From contig OX365944.1 of NCBI GenBank assembly GCA_947247005.1, positions 58,200,096 through 58,264,095 on the forward strand: a stretch of 64,000 nucleotides of DNA. Direction: 5' to 3'. Below, one piece after another: positions 12,911-24,595 of this stretch. This DNA comes from Spisula solida. Its lineage: Eukaryota; Mollusca; Bivalvia; Venerida; Mactridae. Each line of letters opens with the position of its first letter. Position 1 is the stretch's first letter. Position numbers and translations under genes: made by a program. The notes beneath the pieces were generated by a model. It was not told where the DNA came from, ran no database searches, and was given only the letters and a program-made list of their open reading frames with translations.

Positions 12911-13130
12911 AGATACCTCAAAATAAAGGTTGCCTATTGCCATTTCACCATGTTTGATACCTGAAGATTTTGAATTTGCTGTGCAATGAAAAAAGGCACA
13001 TGCTTTGTGCAGCTGCTATATAGTAGCCAATGTGACCTTTGAATACTATTTCCTAAGTGCTTTGGTTCTGCAACAGGCCTCATGTTCTAGAAAGGACATC
13101 TATTGTCTCTTAGCAATTATTGTCCAATTA
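12911..13130. other. Unique sequence between the 20-bp satellite and a MITE
   Basis: Nothing recognised. Confidence 0.5.
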
Positions 13131-13297
13131 CAGTAAAGTTCCGCTAATAAGACCACTTTGATTATTTTGAAATCATGCAGATTTTTGCCAGTTAAAGGTC
13201 CCAAAGTACTGAATTTAGAACAAAAAAGGTCCGCTAATAAGACAGATTTGTTATTAAGACCAACTTTTTTACTGGTCTTCTTAGCGGAACTTCACTG
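13131..13297. mobile_element. 167-bp MITE with TA target duplication
   Basis: Starts CAGTAAAGTTCCGCTAATAA and ends as the near-perfect inverse (TTAGCGGAACTTCACTG), with TIRs of about 25 bp. TA flanks both sides (13129-13130, 13298-13299). The CAGT start and TA duplication put it in the same broad Tc1/mariner-pogo type as 5755-6404, although the sequences differ. An internal GGTCCGCTAATAAGACAGA repeats part of the TIR. Confidence 0.9.
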
Positions 13298-14283
13298 TAC
13301 CATAAAGTACAATTCATGTAATCATTGACTATTTTAGTACCGAGAATTTTCATTGTTTCTTTTCTCGATATTATTAGTTAGCTATAGTTGGTTTATACAA
13401 TATTTTGATAGTCGAGAACAATTAAACATCAACTAATCTAAAACCTTTATCCTGATCTAAAAAAATGATTAAATGAATGCTCTAGAAAACAGTAGCACCA
13501 ATATTAAGGCTTATCAGATAAATACTGAAAACCAAACATCACTAAGAACATGATGTGAAAGATTGGTATAAAAACCATTCATAAATGTTTGTTCCATGAC
13601 TCATGTATATAGAATGAGAAGTTATTCAGTCACCTCACCGCTCAAAATACTCAATGAAATTTGAAAAAAAGTTTGAAAAAAAAAATCTGGAAATGAACAT
13701 GTACAACTGAATGATGAAGGCATGACAGTTATTTATATTGAGGCTTACGATGAGCAACATGATCAACATGTTTATTATTTCTGAATTTTAAACAATTAAG
13801 TTAGATGACTTTTATTATTCAAAAGAATTTTTAATTATTAATAAGTACACATTTTACAACAAAACATGATTTCGGTTGCATACCATTTTACTTTGAGTTA
13901 TACTTAACATCACTAGATATGACATTATTATTATCAAGTCAATTATACATGAAAACAGCACAGCTAGGAAGGCATGAAAAGGCTGTACCAATAAAATGTT
14001 TAAGACACATTGTTGAGGAAAAGGGCTGGGGAAGGGGCGGGGGGGGGGGTGGAAAGGCGGTACAATAATTACTATTAAGGGAACTCAGCAAGGGGTCAAT
14101 ATAATTAGACCTTTAATTGCTGATAATCCTTAAAATTGAGGTTTCATAATTTGGTGAGAAATATGTTTCAAGCCAATTATGCCTTTATGTTACCAAATAA
14201 AACAGAAATAGGCGATGTTTCATGATCGAGAACTTATCTTGTATTAAAGAGGTCAATATACAATATAATTGAATATACACACA
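13298..14283. other. Unique AT-rich sequence with a G-tract
   Basis: No ORF. At 14021-14060 a G-rich run (GGGGAAGGGGCG followed by about ten G) has G-quadruplex potential on the plus strand. Confidence 0.5.
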
Positions 14284-14540
14284 GGTATGGTACAGAGAAT
14301 TTAACTTGATCCTTGAACTTCTATTAGCATATTTTTATCAGCTGATATCTAGTCTGTTTATTATTAACCCTGGTTTTATGTTTTCATAAGCAGGGAGTAT
14401 CACAAAGTTGCTCAGGGTGTAATACAAATGCTAATCTAAAGAACTGATATTGCACAATTTACTTGCAGAAATTGATATATTCATCTTGGCAAGAACCTTG
14501 TAATAAATTCATGCATAAAGGTCAGGATCAAGTTGTTATC
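14284..14540. repeat. Dispersed repeat D1, copy 1
   Basis: Shares with 14698-15100 and 20105-20358 the ordered motifs GAGAATTT, GATCCTTGA, CTTCTATTAGCATA, TGTTTTCATAAGCAG, GATATTGCAC, GCAAGAACCTTG and ATTCATGCATAAAGGTCAGG. No TIRs or poly-A identified. Class unknown. Confidence 0.75.
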
Positions 14541-14697
14541 TTCTTACTATAGATGGTGTGTCTGAAGATAATTTGAAACAAGCTGTTCACAGTCCTCCAA
14601 GCAGACATCATCACTGATTGTAATCATATTAATGTGTATTATTCCAGCTTATAGCATTCTAAATGTCATGAGTAAGGGAAAACATTAGCACAGATAT

Positions 14698-15100
14698 TCA
14701 AAGTACGGAGAATTTGAAGTGATCCTTGACCTTCTATTAGCATAATTTAACAGCTAATATCTTGTCTATATTTATAACCCCAGTTGTTTGTTTTCATAAG
14801 CAGCCAGGAGTATCATGAATATGCTTGAGGTGTTATACAAACACAGGATAAGGACCAGATAAGAACTGGGTAATGAAAAGCTTGCTTTTTTGGAAACTTG
14901 TAATATATTTACGAAATAATGAATATGTACCAGTGTTTTATCTATAATAAAGCACAGTCGCTAGATGGGATGCGTAGTAATTAAATTCAGCTGTAGCTGT
15001 GTTTTATCGGTTATTCGTGCACACCGTGGTTTCCTCTATGTGTATCAAGCTATAACTACTGGTTGTGTTAGAATAATGCATAAAGGTAAGGATCACATCA
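14698..15100. repeat. Dispersed repeat D1, copy 2 (diverged)
   Basis: Matches copy 1 across GAGAATTTGAAGTGATCCTT and TTGTTTTCATAAGCAG. The right part (about 14890-15100) keeps ACTTGTAATATATTTA and a AATGCATAAAGGTAAGGATC motif with extra sequence between, so it is either interrupted or rearranged. A 64-codon ORF (14965-15159) overlaps it without coding features. Confidence 0.6.
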
Positions 15101-15604
15101 TTATCCCCGTACTATACCGGAGCCATATTTACAGTAAGCCCTTGCATCAACAGACATAATCTGACTGTTGAGTGGAAGAACTTACACATAGCTTCTCTCA
15201 CCTGTCCTGTCTATAAATAGTAACAGATCAAAGTCAGAGTGTGGGAATCTACATGTAGAATTCACATCAATGTACAGTGTGGCTGTAATTACCTGTACTT
15301 GAAGGAAATATGTCAGTAAAAAAGTAAGTCATTCACATTAGAAGCATTCTTGGAGTTGTTCATGTTTTCTGTAAATAGTAATGGAGAGTCAATGGTTTGA
15401 GGAGATTTGGAGGAAATGTTATAAGTGCTTCAATTATCAGAGAGGTTAGAGAATATTCCAGGAACCAACTGATCAGCAAACTTCAAATACTTGTAAGCTA
15501 TAAACTTAGGTAACTGAAACAATCTCTAAACAATCCAAACTTTGAACATGAACAAAAAAGGACCATAACTCCTCCGAAAATATATTTTGTCCAATAATAA
15601 TCAA
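15101..15604. other. Unique sequence, nothing recognised
   Basis: AT-rich. No array or ORF of note. Confidence 0.5.
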
Positions 15605-16654
15605 CAAGAGGGCCATTGGCCCTATAGCGCACACCTGATAACTAGCAGTTTAGGCAGAACCAGTATTTGTTATGATATGACAATTATCATATGATATTAA
15701 TATTTGATTTAGATTTTACAGAGACACACTTTGTGGCCAGGTTTCATAAAGATGAGGTAAATATGTGACTTCTAGAGTATAAACAAGTTCTTTTTTCGAT
15801 GTGACCTGGTGACCTAGTTTACCCCAGATGATTCAATATCAAACTTGACCTAGATTTTACAGAGACAATCAATGTACCAGGTTTAATTAAGATTAAAAAA
15901 AGCGTGACCTCTAAAGTACTAACAAGGGTTTTCTTTGATGTAACCTAGCTTTTGACCCCAGACGACCAAGTTTCTTACATGACCTAGATTCTAAACAGAC
16001 AAACATTGTGACCAAGTTTCATAAATATTAGGTAAACAAGATTGCGTTCAATAAACGCTTATGCCCCCTGTGGAAGCCTTGTCTATAAATAAGTCTAAAA
16101 TTAGGTCAACGTGAAGGTCAAAATGGGGTTAGGTGATACAGGTGTGTGGAGAGTGTTCATATACAACATCCATGCAAGTATAAAAGCTTTGTAGCAAGCC
16201 ATATTAATGCTAGAAGAAACGGTCAATTTGGGTTAACCAGGACGGACGGACGGACAGGTGAATCACTATATGCCTCCCGATCTATCGATACGGGGGCAAA
16301 AAAAAAGGCCTCTAGAGTGTTAACAAGGTTTTTCTTTGATATGACCTAGTGACCTAGCTTTTGACCCAAGAAGGCCCAGTTATGAACTTCACCTAGATTT
16401 CATAGAGACAAACATTAAGACCAAGTTTTGTAAAGATTAGGTAAAAGATGTGGCCTCAAGAGTGATAACAAGGTTTTTCTTTGATGTGACCTTGTGACCT
16501 AGTTTTGGACCACGGATAACCCAGTTACGAACTTGACCTAGATTTCATAGAGACAAACATTGTGACCAAGTTTCATAGACAGAGGCCACACGGCAACGGA
16601 CGGACAAAGAGCTATCACAACAGCTCACCCCTGTCACTTTGTGACAAGTGAGCT
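15605..16654 (+). mobile_element. Pearl-like element, family 1, copy A (interrupted)
   Basis: Starts CAAGAGGGCCATTGGCCCTA (a small hairpin). It continues through diverged ~145-bp core repeats (gacctagtgacctagtttt, gacctagattt, agtttcataaa, tgacctctagag), then a short GGACGGAC stretch, and ends with the hairpin CTCACCCCTGTCACTTTGTG...GTGAGCTT. Family-2 copy 2 is inserted at 16037-16298 within a core unit. Tandem core, ACGG microsatellite and terminal hairpin match what is known of pearl elements in bivalves. Mobilisation by a Helitron-like mechanism is an inference. Confidence 0.85.
16037..16298 (+). mobile_element. Pearl-like element, family 2, copy 2 (nested in copy A)
   Basis: A 262-bp block nearly identical to 9086-9368 but with only about three GGAC repeats, so most of the 21-bp length difference is in the tetranucleotide tract. 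It sits between 'attaggtaaa' and 'ggcctctagagtg' of a family-1 core unit, which reads continuously when the block is removed. Confidence 0.9.
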
Positions 16655-17240
16655 TAAAAGTTACTCAAATCCAGTCTAACTTAGAAGTATTAGAGAATGT
16701 AAATCATAAATCATATTGAAGACATATGATCAAAGATGACGATTTATAATTATAGTAGGACCATTGAAGAATAACGAACATATCCAGACAGGGGGGGGGG
16801 GGGGTGGTAAATTACTGACATTAACACACACACAACACAGAAACACATGAAACAAAACGTGCATTCAAACATATGAGAACAAACTTAGTGATAGCAAAAA
16901 ATCTTACATGAAACAAATAGCTATGTATAGAGTTCAAGAAGTTTTATGGAATTCACAAAATAGTACAACACAGTTATTAGCACAACATTGGAAAATAAGA
17001 CAATTTTGGCTGCTGATGTTGAGTGACGTTGCCACAGGAAACCCCGCTCGTTCAGAATTTGGTCAATTACAAACATCAGTGGGGAATCAATTTCAGTTCA
17101 TCAGTAATAGCATCCATATTACCACCCCAGTCAGCTAATTGATTATAATACAATTAATTATTAATGTGTATAATTTACTGTACATTATAATACAGTCATA
17201 AATTCTTGCACAAAATTAATTTCTAGTAAGTTGAGAGAGT
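16655..17240. other. Unique sequence with a G14 tract
   Basis: A run of about 14 G lies at 16791-16804, followed by a short CA-rich stretch. A 76-codon ORF (16908-17138) shows no recognisable domain. Confidence 0.5.
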
Positions 17241-17370
17241 ACCTTTATAAAGGGAGGTAATTTGATGAAAATTGGAGTAACCATTCATAAGGGGAGGTCA
17301 TTTGGTAAAAGGGGGAATAACCCTTTATAACATGAGAAAAGGGGGAGTAACCCATTATAATGTGAGGTAA
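17241..17370. repeat. Degenerate ~40-bp tandem repeat
   Basis: Three to four imperfect copies of a unit with GGGAGGTAATTTG, GGGGGAATAACCC and TTATAA. Strongly diverged. Confidence 0.65.
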
Positions 17371-17740
17371 TTAGACTAAAACTTGGTAATCTTAAATAAA
17401 TCACAGAGAATATGAAGGAAAAGAGAGCCAGTCTATGATAATGATTCGGATGGCCTCACCTGAGATCTATATTATACTTACAAACAGAACAAAGACACCA
17501 TTTCATATATTAGATTGTTATAACAGTCTACACGAAGCTATCATCTGTTATCTCCATCAATGAACTTACAGTTGTACTTTCTCCCCCAATATCCTCTCAT
17601 TATTACCCAAACACAAATCATCACATTATAATAAACATGTTTATTACACAAGTATAAAACCTACATCAACTTATGTTGTTAGTAGGCTAACACCATAATG
17701 CAGTACTGGCCAACAGCAAACGTCAATTTGTAAACAACAA
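17371..17740. other. Unique sequence, nothing recognised
   Basis: No repeat or ORF of note. Confidence 0.5.
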
Positions 17741-17915
17741 TTAGAAGGATATAAATAATGGAGTTGTCTCCCTTGAATAAAGGACATAAATACGAGTTGT
17801 CCACCTTGAAGAAAGGATATACACAAGAGTTGTTTCCCTTGAATAAAGGATATAAATAAGAGTTGTCCTTCTTGCATAAAGGATATATAAACAATTGAGT
17901 TGTCTCCCTTACAAT
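17741..17915. repeat. ~36-bp tandem repeat, five copies
   Basis: Units contain AAAGGATATAAATA and GAGTTGTCTCCCTTGAAT, with period 35 to 38 bp. Two overlapping minus-strand ORFs (17671-17976, 17679-17924) are the array in two frames. Confidence 0.88.
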
Positions 17916-18410
17916 GTGATACAAACAGTGAACATTTTTGCAAGATGATTTGCATTAAAAATGTTGGTCTACCCACTGATTGACTGACCGTGCAGCCTAC
18001 ATGACATCGTGTTAAGCATTACCCCTGGGCACTTGTCTTGATGGTGGGCATAGAAGACTGCTTATTTCAATTGTTATAGTTTTCAAATCTAAATATATAT
18101 AACAAGCACAAGCTGCCAAAAGTTGGTTAACACGTTCCAACATTTATCTGCAACATCCAGACACAAGTAAAATATTTATATAATAAATCAAACCACATTA
18201 GTCCTATGAGAGATTTACCAGATTCAAAAATAGAATTAAGTTCTGAATCAGTTTCCAAGTTAGTTTTTGTTTTGTTTGATGTACATTCCAGTATTCAGTG
18301 TATGTTGCACAATGCACATGTTATTTGTAACTTTGAACATCCTCACCTAAATTGTTTGTTTGTTTGTTTGCATTCAAATGACAGTGGTAAGTGTGTGGTA
18401 TAATCTGGTT
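17916..18410. other. Unique sequence with a short (TTTG)n run
   Basis: A TTTG tetranucleotide run lies near 18353-18370. Nothing else recognised. Confidence 0.5.
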
Positions 18411-18530
18411 GGGTGGGAAAAGTTTACAACTGTGTGTCAGACCAAGTGCCATAGATGAGATTCTAACCAGGGACCTCTTGATCCATAATCTAGAGCATTA
18501 CCTACTCTATCACTGTACCACCCTATCTGT
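18411..18530 (-). repeat. tRNA-derived SINE
   Basis: On the minus strand the block reads as a degenerate tRNA head: box A-like TGGTACAGTGATAGA (18506-18520 complement), then box B-like GGTTAGAATCT (18458-18468 complement), followed by a non-tRNA body with GGCACTTGGTC. Box B differs from the consensus GGTTCGANTCC, and the cloverleaf is imperfect, so this is a SINE and not a functional tRNA gene. A body fragment (GTCCCTGGTT...GGCACTTGGTC) recurs at about 29890-29925. Confidence 0.72.
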
Positions 18531-18821
18531 ATATTATTTATAATTATATGAATGAGGTATATCATACTACATGTATACTATCATGATCGTGACAATTAAA
18601 GACCCCAGGAGGCGATCATATTATAAGGGCTCTTCCCTATCAGATTTAAGTTGCTTCCTAAGTCAGATTTTTGCACAAATCAATGTTAGTGAAATTCTTT
18701 GCAGTGAGTGCAGCAATATAAAAAATTTATCTGACAGGAAAAAGCAACCCCTCCCAAATGATTCCTCATTGCCTGATTTCATGCAAAATGTACTCGAAAG
18801 TCAAAAGTTTTTGACTCAAGA
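18531..18821. other. Unique sequence, nothing recognised
   Basis: A 107-codon ORF (18571-18894) runs into the MITE at 18822 and shows no domain. Confidence 0.45.
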
Positions 18822-18980
18822 CCTGGGGTGGTATTCAATATCAATCTTATTTAATTGGAGAATAAGGATAGTCAATCATATCGGCTGTTACTAACCAAGA
18901 GTTTAATATGGTGTGATCTGATTGGTTGTCCTTATCCTTAAGTCAAGTAAGATCAATATTGAATACCACCCCTGGAAGTA
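18822..18980. mobile_element. ~150-bp MITE (GGGGTGGTATTCAAT)
   Basis: The left end GGGGTGGTATTCAATATCAA and the right end TTGAATACCACCCC are inverted repeats, with similarity continuing to about 45 bp (aataaggata / tatccttaagtc). CCTGG occurs directly outside both ends and could be a 5-bp target duplication, but it overlaps an almost palindromic terminus, so the exact boundary is ambiguous. Confidence 0.85.
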
Positions 18981-19901
18981 TATCAATAATGGTGTTTCGC
19001 GATAATTTTGCACGTTTCGACATATACACTGAGAATGGAAGGCACGTTTCTGATATGTATCATACCTGTATACTATTACTATAGTAACAAATATGGAAAT
19101 GACTTGCCCTTTTATTTGCAACGAACAAAATTTCCATAAAAAAATCTTCATTAAAAAACTACCAACCTGCATTATTTTGCCTCCCAATTATTCCGAGCAT
19201 TTAATCCTTCCTTGTTGCAAATTACTCACATATATAACATCCAGTGTCTTACGTACAGGTAACTAATTAAATGACAATTAGACTCTCGTCAGTTAGTTTG
19301 ACAGTATATATCTAAGCTAACTAGTTATCACTAAGCACAAATTTCTAGTAACATAAATAATAGTAACAAAATATATAGTAGACAAGCAGCCGTATTAAAG
19401 AAACAACAAAGGCTGACCACCAGTGCTCAGTCCAACTTTGCTGTCACATCAAATTTAGTCATGAAAATACACGTGGCTACGACTAGTCAACGAAACAATT
19501 TAATATGACATTTGCGAGCAAATGAACTCATGGCCTCCAAAGTGAGGGAAAAAACTGACACAGGATGTATAACATTTATAAATGAACCGGTTTACATTAA
19601 ATACGTATACTGAAAAATTCTAGAGTATACTTTCATTTTCTCAATATTTATTCAACTGTGAGTTGACCAGCCAATGAAAAATCGTTTTGTAAAATACTGA
19701 CCAATGGTCACAGTGAACACAATCAACAGTATTTTGCCAATACCAAGTTCTAAAATGGCAACATAATTATGCTTGTTTAAATTGTAATTTGATCCCTTAA
19801 ATTTTAAGTTTGACCTAAGTTATACTATAGTAACTGTTTTAATGAAAAGTACATTATTTTAACACTTTACTAAAGAACAATTGAGCTAATTGGGAACAAT
19901 A
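18981..19901. other. Unique sequence, nothing recognised
   Basis: AT-rich, no ORF above background except a 94-codon minus frame (18903-19187) overlapping the MITE. Confidence 0.5.
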
Positions 19902-19981
19902 ACAGGAACTTGCATGATTTAAAAAAAAAGTAATTTTCAAATTGTTTTTTTCATTTTTTTTTAAATTATGCAAGTTCCTGT
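19902..19981. repeat. 80-bp hairpin (small foldback)
   Basis: ACAGGAACTTGCATGATTTA at the left and TTAAATTATGCAAGTTCCTGT-type sequence at the right form a long stem, with A-run against T-run in the middle. It could be a minimal MITE or a strong RNA hairpin. Confidence 0.8.
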
Positions 19982-20104
19982 GTTACAATAATAGAATCAT
20001 ACAAAGATTTTTTGTACAGAATAAAAAACAATAACCACTTTTTATTTTAACCTTTATGAATAAGATCCAATTTGTATATATGTAAGAGTATACCATTATA
20101 ATGT

Positions 20105-20358
20105 GTATGTAAGAGTTCCTATAGTGTAGAGAATTTGACACGATCCTAGACCTTTTATTAACATAATGGAACAGCTTGTCTTTATTTATAAATAATCCCA
20201 GTTGTATGTTTTCATAAGCGAGAAGTACACGAGGATGCTGAGGTGTAATAAACAAACATAAATCTAAAGGACCGATATTGCACGATTTGCTCACAGAATT
20301 TTATACATTTAACGCAAGAACCTTGCAATATATTCATGCGTTAAGGTCAGGATCAGGC
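20105..20358. repeat. Dispersed repeat D1, copy 3
   Basis: Same motif order as 14284-14540: GAGAATTTGACACGATCCTA, TTTATTAACATAAT, TGTTTTCATAAGC, GATATTGCACGATTTGC, CAAGAACCTTGCAATATATT, TTAAGGTCAGGATCA. Confidence 0.75.
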
Positions 20359-20654
20359 CAAATTCTTTGTGCTAAACATATAATAATTATATGTTATCAT
20401 TATTGTTATTTCACCGAATGTAAGCTACATATACCTGTTACATATAAAGGCTGATGATTTATTGAGGAGATGTGCATAATATACTGCAGTGAACTGTTAT
20501 ACTGACCACGGCTTGATACACTACATCATGTGACAGATGGTCCTATTTAGGTAGACCATGGCTTGATTTGACAGCTGAGTTCAAACTGGACAACATGTCT
20601 ACAGGAAGCAGACTTCAGGTCATTTGAATTTACTCAGAATACATAATATACACA

Positions 20655-20930
20655 GCTCGTGCACTAAAATAGTCATTTCTGAAACATGGAAATTCTTTTT
20701 AGTGTTTCCCGACTAACTAGACTGTAGAGATTAACTTGTTAGTAATCTAGAAGTTACTCTTGCATGTCTTTCCTTGCAGTACACCAGGCACGTTAAAGAA
20801 CCAAGGAGTCTTTATGGAAAAAGCTAGAGTATCGTTCAAAGCTTCCTCGTATCACACAACTGTCTCTTTCCTTGAAGTCAGAGGTCATTGTCCAGTCCAA
20901 TCAAAGCAAAGCGCTACTGAACGCCTTTAT
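20655..20930. repeat. Dispersed repeat D2, copy 1 (uninterrupted)
   Basis: Ordered motifs GTCATTTCTGAAAC, TTTTAGTGTTTC.CGACTAA, CTCTTGCATGT, ACCAGGCACGTTAAAGAACC, CAACTGTCTCTTTCC and GAGGTCATTGTCCA. The same order is found at 29905-30560 (with a palindromic element inserted) and in part at 36405-36600. Confidence 0.75.
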
Positions 20931-21110
20931 TCAGTTACTTCCCGTTCAATTGAATATTGAATTTAGTAGAAGGCATGGATTACATCCCTTTGAAAGCGCT
21001 GAGTAGCACTCTCCCATGTTCAACGGTCTTCTGGTACGGGAAAACTCCAAATGACCTTGAACTTACGACTGTCACAGTCAAACACAAACACACAACATAC
21101 ATAACATCTC

Positions 21111-23185
21111 TGACCACCAGAATAGTTCAAACTCATAATTTTGTTTATAAAAAAATGTTAATTTACTTCATTTGTGAAAACATCAGTACCAGAAAACAGA
21201 CCAGAAAATGCATCTGTACCTAGTAGACCAATAAAGCTCATCATGTATTGTATCCATGTTTTATTGTATCAAGAGGGCTTGAACATTGAGGTTGAGAAAT
21301 GATCTATTTCTATACAGAACATTGATGAAGATTACTCATACAAAACAACAAATTTATTTTGAAAGAATCCTAGAAAAAAACCAATCCCCTGTGACGATGT
21401 TGTAAGTGGAACAATTTGTTACGGAGATAAAAAGAAACATTTCTGCCAAATTATTTTGAAAATGAGCTTTCGGAGTTAAAGATCATTCTTTACATGGAAA
21501 ACTATAATCTTTGGCCATTTGTGGAAGCTATTTCAACAAAATTAATAAAGATTACTTGAACAGGTTTAAGTCATTTGAGGAACACTTCAGTGGAATTAAT
21601 TGTATTGAAAAAGCTGACATGATTGTGGATTTGACAAAAAAAATTGTTGTTACAACTCCTTTCATAAAGACAATTCAAATAGAGCAAATGTCTGACCCTT
21701 TTAGGGGCTGTAACTCTGGAACCCATAATGGGACATACCCAATACAAAAAGGAACAAAGATCTAATGTTGATACAAGTTATATGCAATTTACTAGTAGAT
21801 TGAATTAAATTGTTAATAAGTAAACTAGTCGTTAGTTCACCTTACATCTTTATTGTTTTCAATATATTAAATTGTTAATAAAACTGCTATCGTACAGCCA
21901 AGACTCAAGCCTATAATCAAGGGCAGTAACTCTAGAACACATTATAGCAGCATACCTTTACATGACACATACATTATTGTACTTAGGAAAGTATTTTATG
22001 ACACAATTTTATATATACTATCAGGAAATAAGATAAGATAGCTGCAGACAACTTGTTTACCAAAATATACATTTATAAGATAATAAATAAACAAAAAGAT
22101 AAAAGAACATCGGACAGGGAAGTCTACAATATCCCGAGAGATAAGGATCTATACATTGATTGGGATACAGTGTGTACCCATTAGTACAGGAATGTACAGG
22201 AATGTACAGCTATCTGACATCTTATCTACTATCATATAACCTACTCTACTCGAATAATGGTACATAATTAGTTATAAAATCATCATTAACACTGATTAAT
22301 ATTGAGTGCATGCATATAGTCATAGAGACTACTGAGCTGCATGAAACAGCAACAGCTTAGAAAGGCCATAATGGAACAAATTCTAATTGGTAAGGCACAT
22401 AAATTATACATTTTAGATTGCTAATAAAACACTTTCATGTAACAAGACCCGCAAAATGTATTAAACCACAGTAAACAAAACCAGCCACATTACTCCATAT
22501 AACAAACATATCAGGTTTATGCAGCTTCTTAACTACATAAAATGTATTTGTAAGCATGGACGGACAGACGGACGGACGTACAGTGGACAGACGGACTGAC
22601 ATACACCAAACAGTTACAAACACCTCAACAAATGTCCCAATCATTTACACAACACACGCCTTTTGCAGTTCTTGCAATCGGCCAAGACTACTCAGAATAA
22701 ATATGTATACATGTCATACGAAACAGCATAGAAAAAACAATCTTACCTGTACAATTCATATATCACTTCCTTAAAAACTCTCACGATGCTGATTACCAAG
22801 AAGATTATGTCAAAACCAGTTTATTTGACATCAAAATATTGTCCTTATGACAATCAAGTGTTATCTTGTAGATTGTGGGGGCAACATTCACCAAATTTCA
22901 ACTAAAAGTTTCAAAAACAATGTTTAAGGCACCATAGCAGATATACGATTGAAGGATATAGAGAGTGTTGTTGGGATAGTGAAGCAGTCTACTTACTACC
23001 TACAAGCTGGAGTAACCTGATACCAGTCTATGTGAGGTACACATTGGGGGAAATGCCAGCATTCCTAACACTTAATGTATTTATGATGAGCTACCTTTCA
23101 TACAGAGGTAAGTAAGTTAAAACATTGTCCCGTAAAATATTTACTCAATTATATACATCATAATCAACATTCTGTGGAGGCTAGA
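21111..23185. other. Mostly unique sequence, no gene
   Basis: An 84-codon ORF (21511-21765) has no recognised domain, and its end runs into a phrase (CTGTAACTCTGGAAC) that looks repetitive; a variant occurs at about 21925. A GGAC-rich tract at 22557-22600 resembles the ACGG microsatellite of the pearl-like elements and may be a fragment of one. Confidence 0.45.
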
Positions 23186-23965
23186 GTGGCCACAGTGCAT
23201 CAAACACATTACTCAGTGACCACAGGACATCAAACACAACAGCTGAGTGACCACAGTGCATCAATCACATCACTCAGTGACCACAGTGCATCAAACACAT
23301 CACCTCAGTGACCACAGTGCATCAAACACATCACCTCAGTGACCACAGTGCATCAAACACAACAGTTGAGTGACCACCGTGCATCAAACACAACAGTTGA
23401 GTGACCACCGTGCATCAAACACACTACCCAGTGACCACAGTGCATCAAACACATCACTCAGTAACCACAGTGCATCAAACACAACAGCTGAGTGACCACA
23501 GTGCATCAAACACAACAGCTGAGTGAATATGGTGCATCAAACACATCACCAAGTGACCACAGTGCATCAAACACATCACCTGAGTGACCACAGTGCATCA
23601 AACACATCACCCAGTGACCACAGTGCATCAAACACATCACCTGAGTGACCACAGTGCATCAAACACATCACCTGAGTGACCACAGTGCATCAAACACACT
23701 ACCCAGTGACCACAGTGCATCAAACACATCACCTGAGTGACCACAGTGCATCAAACACAACAGCCCAGTGACCACAGTGCATCAAACACAACAGCCCAGT
23801 GACCATGGTGAATCAAACACAACAACTGAGTGACCATGGCGCATCAAACACATCACCCAGTGACCACAGTGCATCAAACACTTCACCCAGTGACCATGGT
23901 GCATCAAACACTCCACCCAGTGACCACGGTGCATCAAACACATCATTTGAGTGAACATAGTGAAT
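23186..23965. repeat. 30/31-bp minisatellite, about 25 copies
   Basis: Unit TGACCACAGTGCATCAAACA followed by catcacccag (30 bp) or catcacctgag / caacagctgag (31 bp). The last units carry ACCATGGTG or ACCACGGTG instead of ACCACAGTG. Confidence 0.96.
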
Positions 23966-24099
23966 TTCCATATTAGCTTCATTATAAGACTACCTCCCCT
24001 TGAAACAGTAATATTTAGTAACAGGAGTACCGCCTTGCATGTGCAGACACTCATCTGATCATTGTCACTGTAAAAAAGGCCCATTATCCTTGCATAAAG

Positions 24100-24505
24100 C
24101 AGGGCAGTGTTATGACTCTTGCTTAAAAAGTGAGGTATTGATGGTGAAAAAAATGGCAAGCAAAATGCTGATCAGAGTTATGGGTCATGCTTGACAGGGT
24201 CAGGTATTGATGGTCAATAAGTGTTGAAAGTTTCAAAGCAATAGCCCACATAGTGTATGAGAAAAGTGGACCTAAATGCAAAACTTAACCAAGGAATGTT
24301 CTAAGTCCAAAAAGAGATAATACTTCTTGCCAAATGCAGATCAGAGTTATGGGTCTTGCTTGACATGGTCAGGTATTGATGGTAAAAAGGGTTGAACGTA
24401 ATAGCAATAGCTTTGATAGTTCATAAAAATAGTTTACCTAAACACAAAACTTATACAACACCGACGACGATCAAGTGATGACAATACCTCATCTTTTTTT
24501 CAAAA
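24100..24505 (+). mobile_element. Pearl-like element, family 3 (two to three 169-bp cores)
   Basis: GATCAGAGTTATGGGTC starts at 24170 and again at 24339, a 169-bp offset; both are followed by TGCTTGACA.GGTCAGGTAT. A partial core precedes (GTGAGGTATTGATGG near 24131). The right end is CACCGACGACGATCAAGTGA then TGACAATACCTCATC and a T-run. Tandem core followed by a GC-rich simple tract and a fixed tail matches the architecture of the other pearl-like elements. The left end is not placed. Confidence 0.65.
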
Positions 24506-24595
24506 ATCAGATGACCTAAAAATGCTCTGTTAGATATTATCAATTTCATTGTTCTGCTTATTTCTCAAATATTCTTTTTTATTATTTGCTTTCAA

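Noticed and set aside
16791..16804. G14 tract as a regulatory quadruplex
   Set aside because: A single homopolymer run with no gene nearby; mentioned only as a composition feature.
18445..18522. Functional tRNA gene on the minus strand
   Set aside because: Box B departs from the consensus, stems do not pair properly and a SINE body follows.
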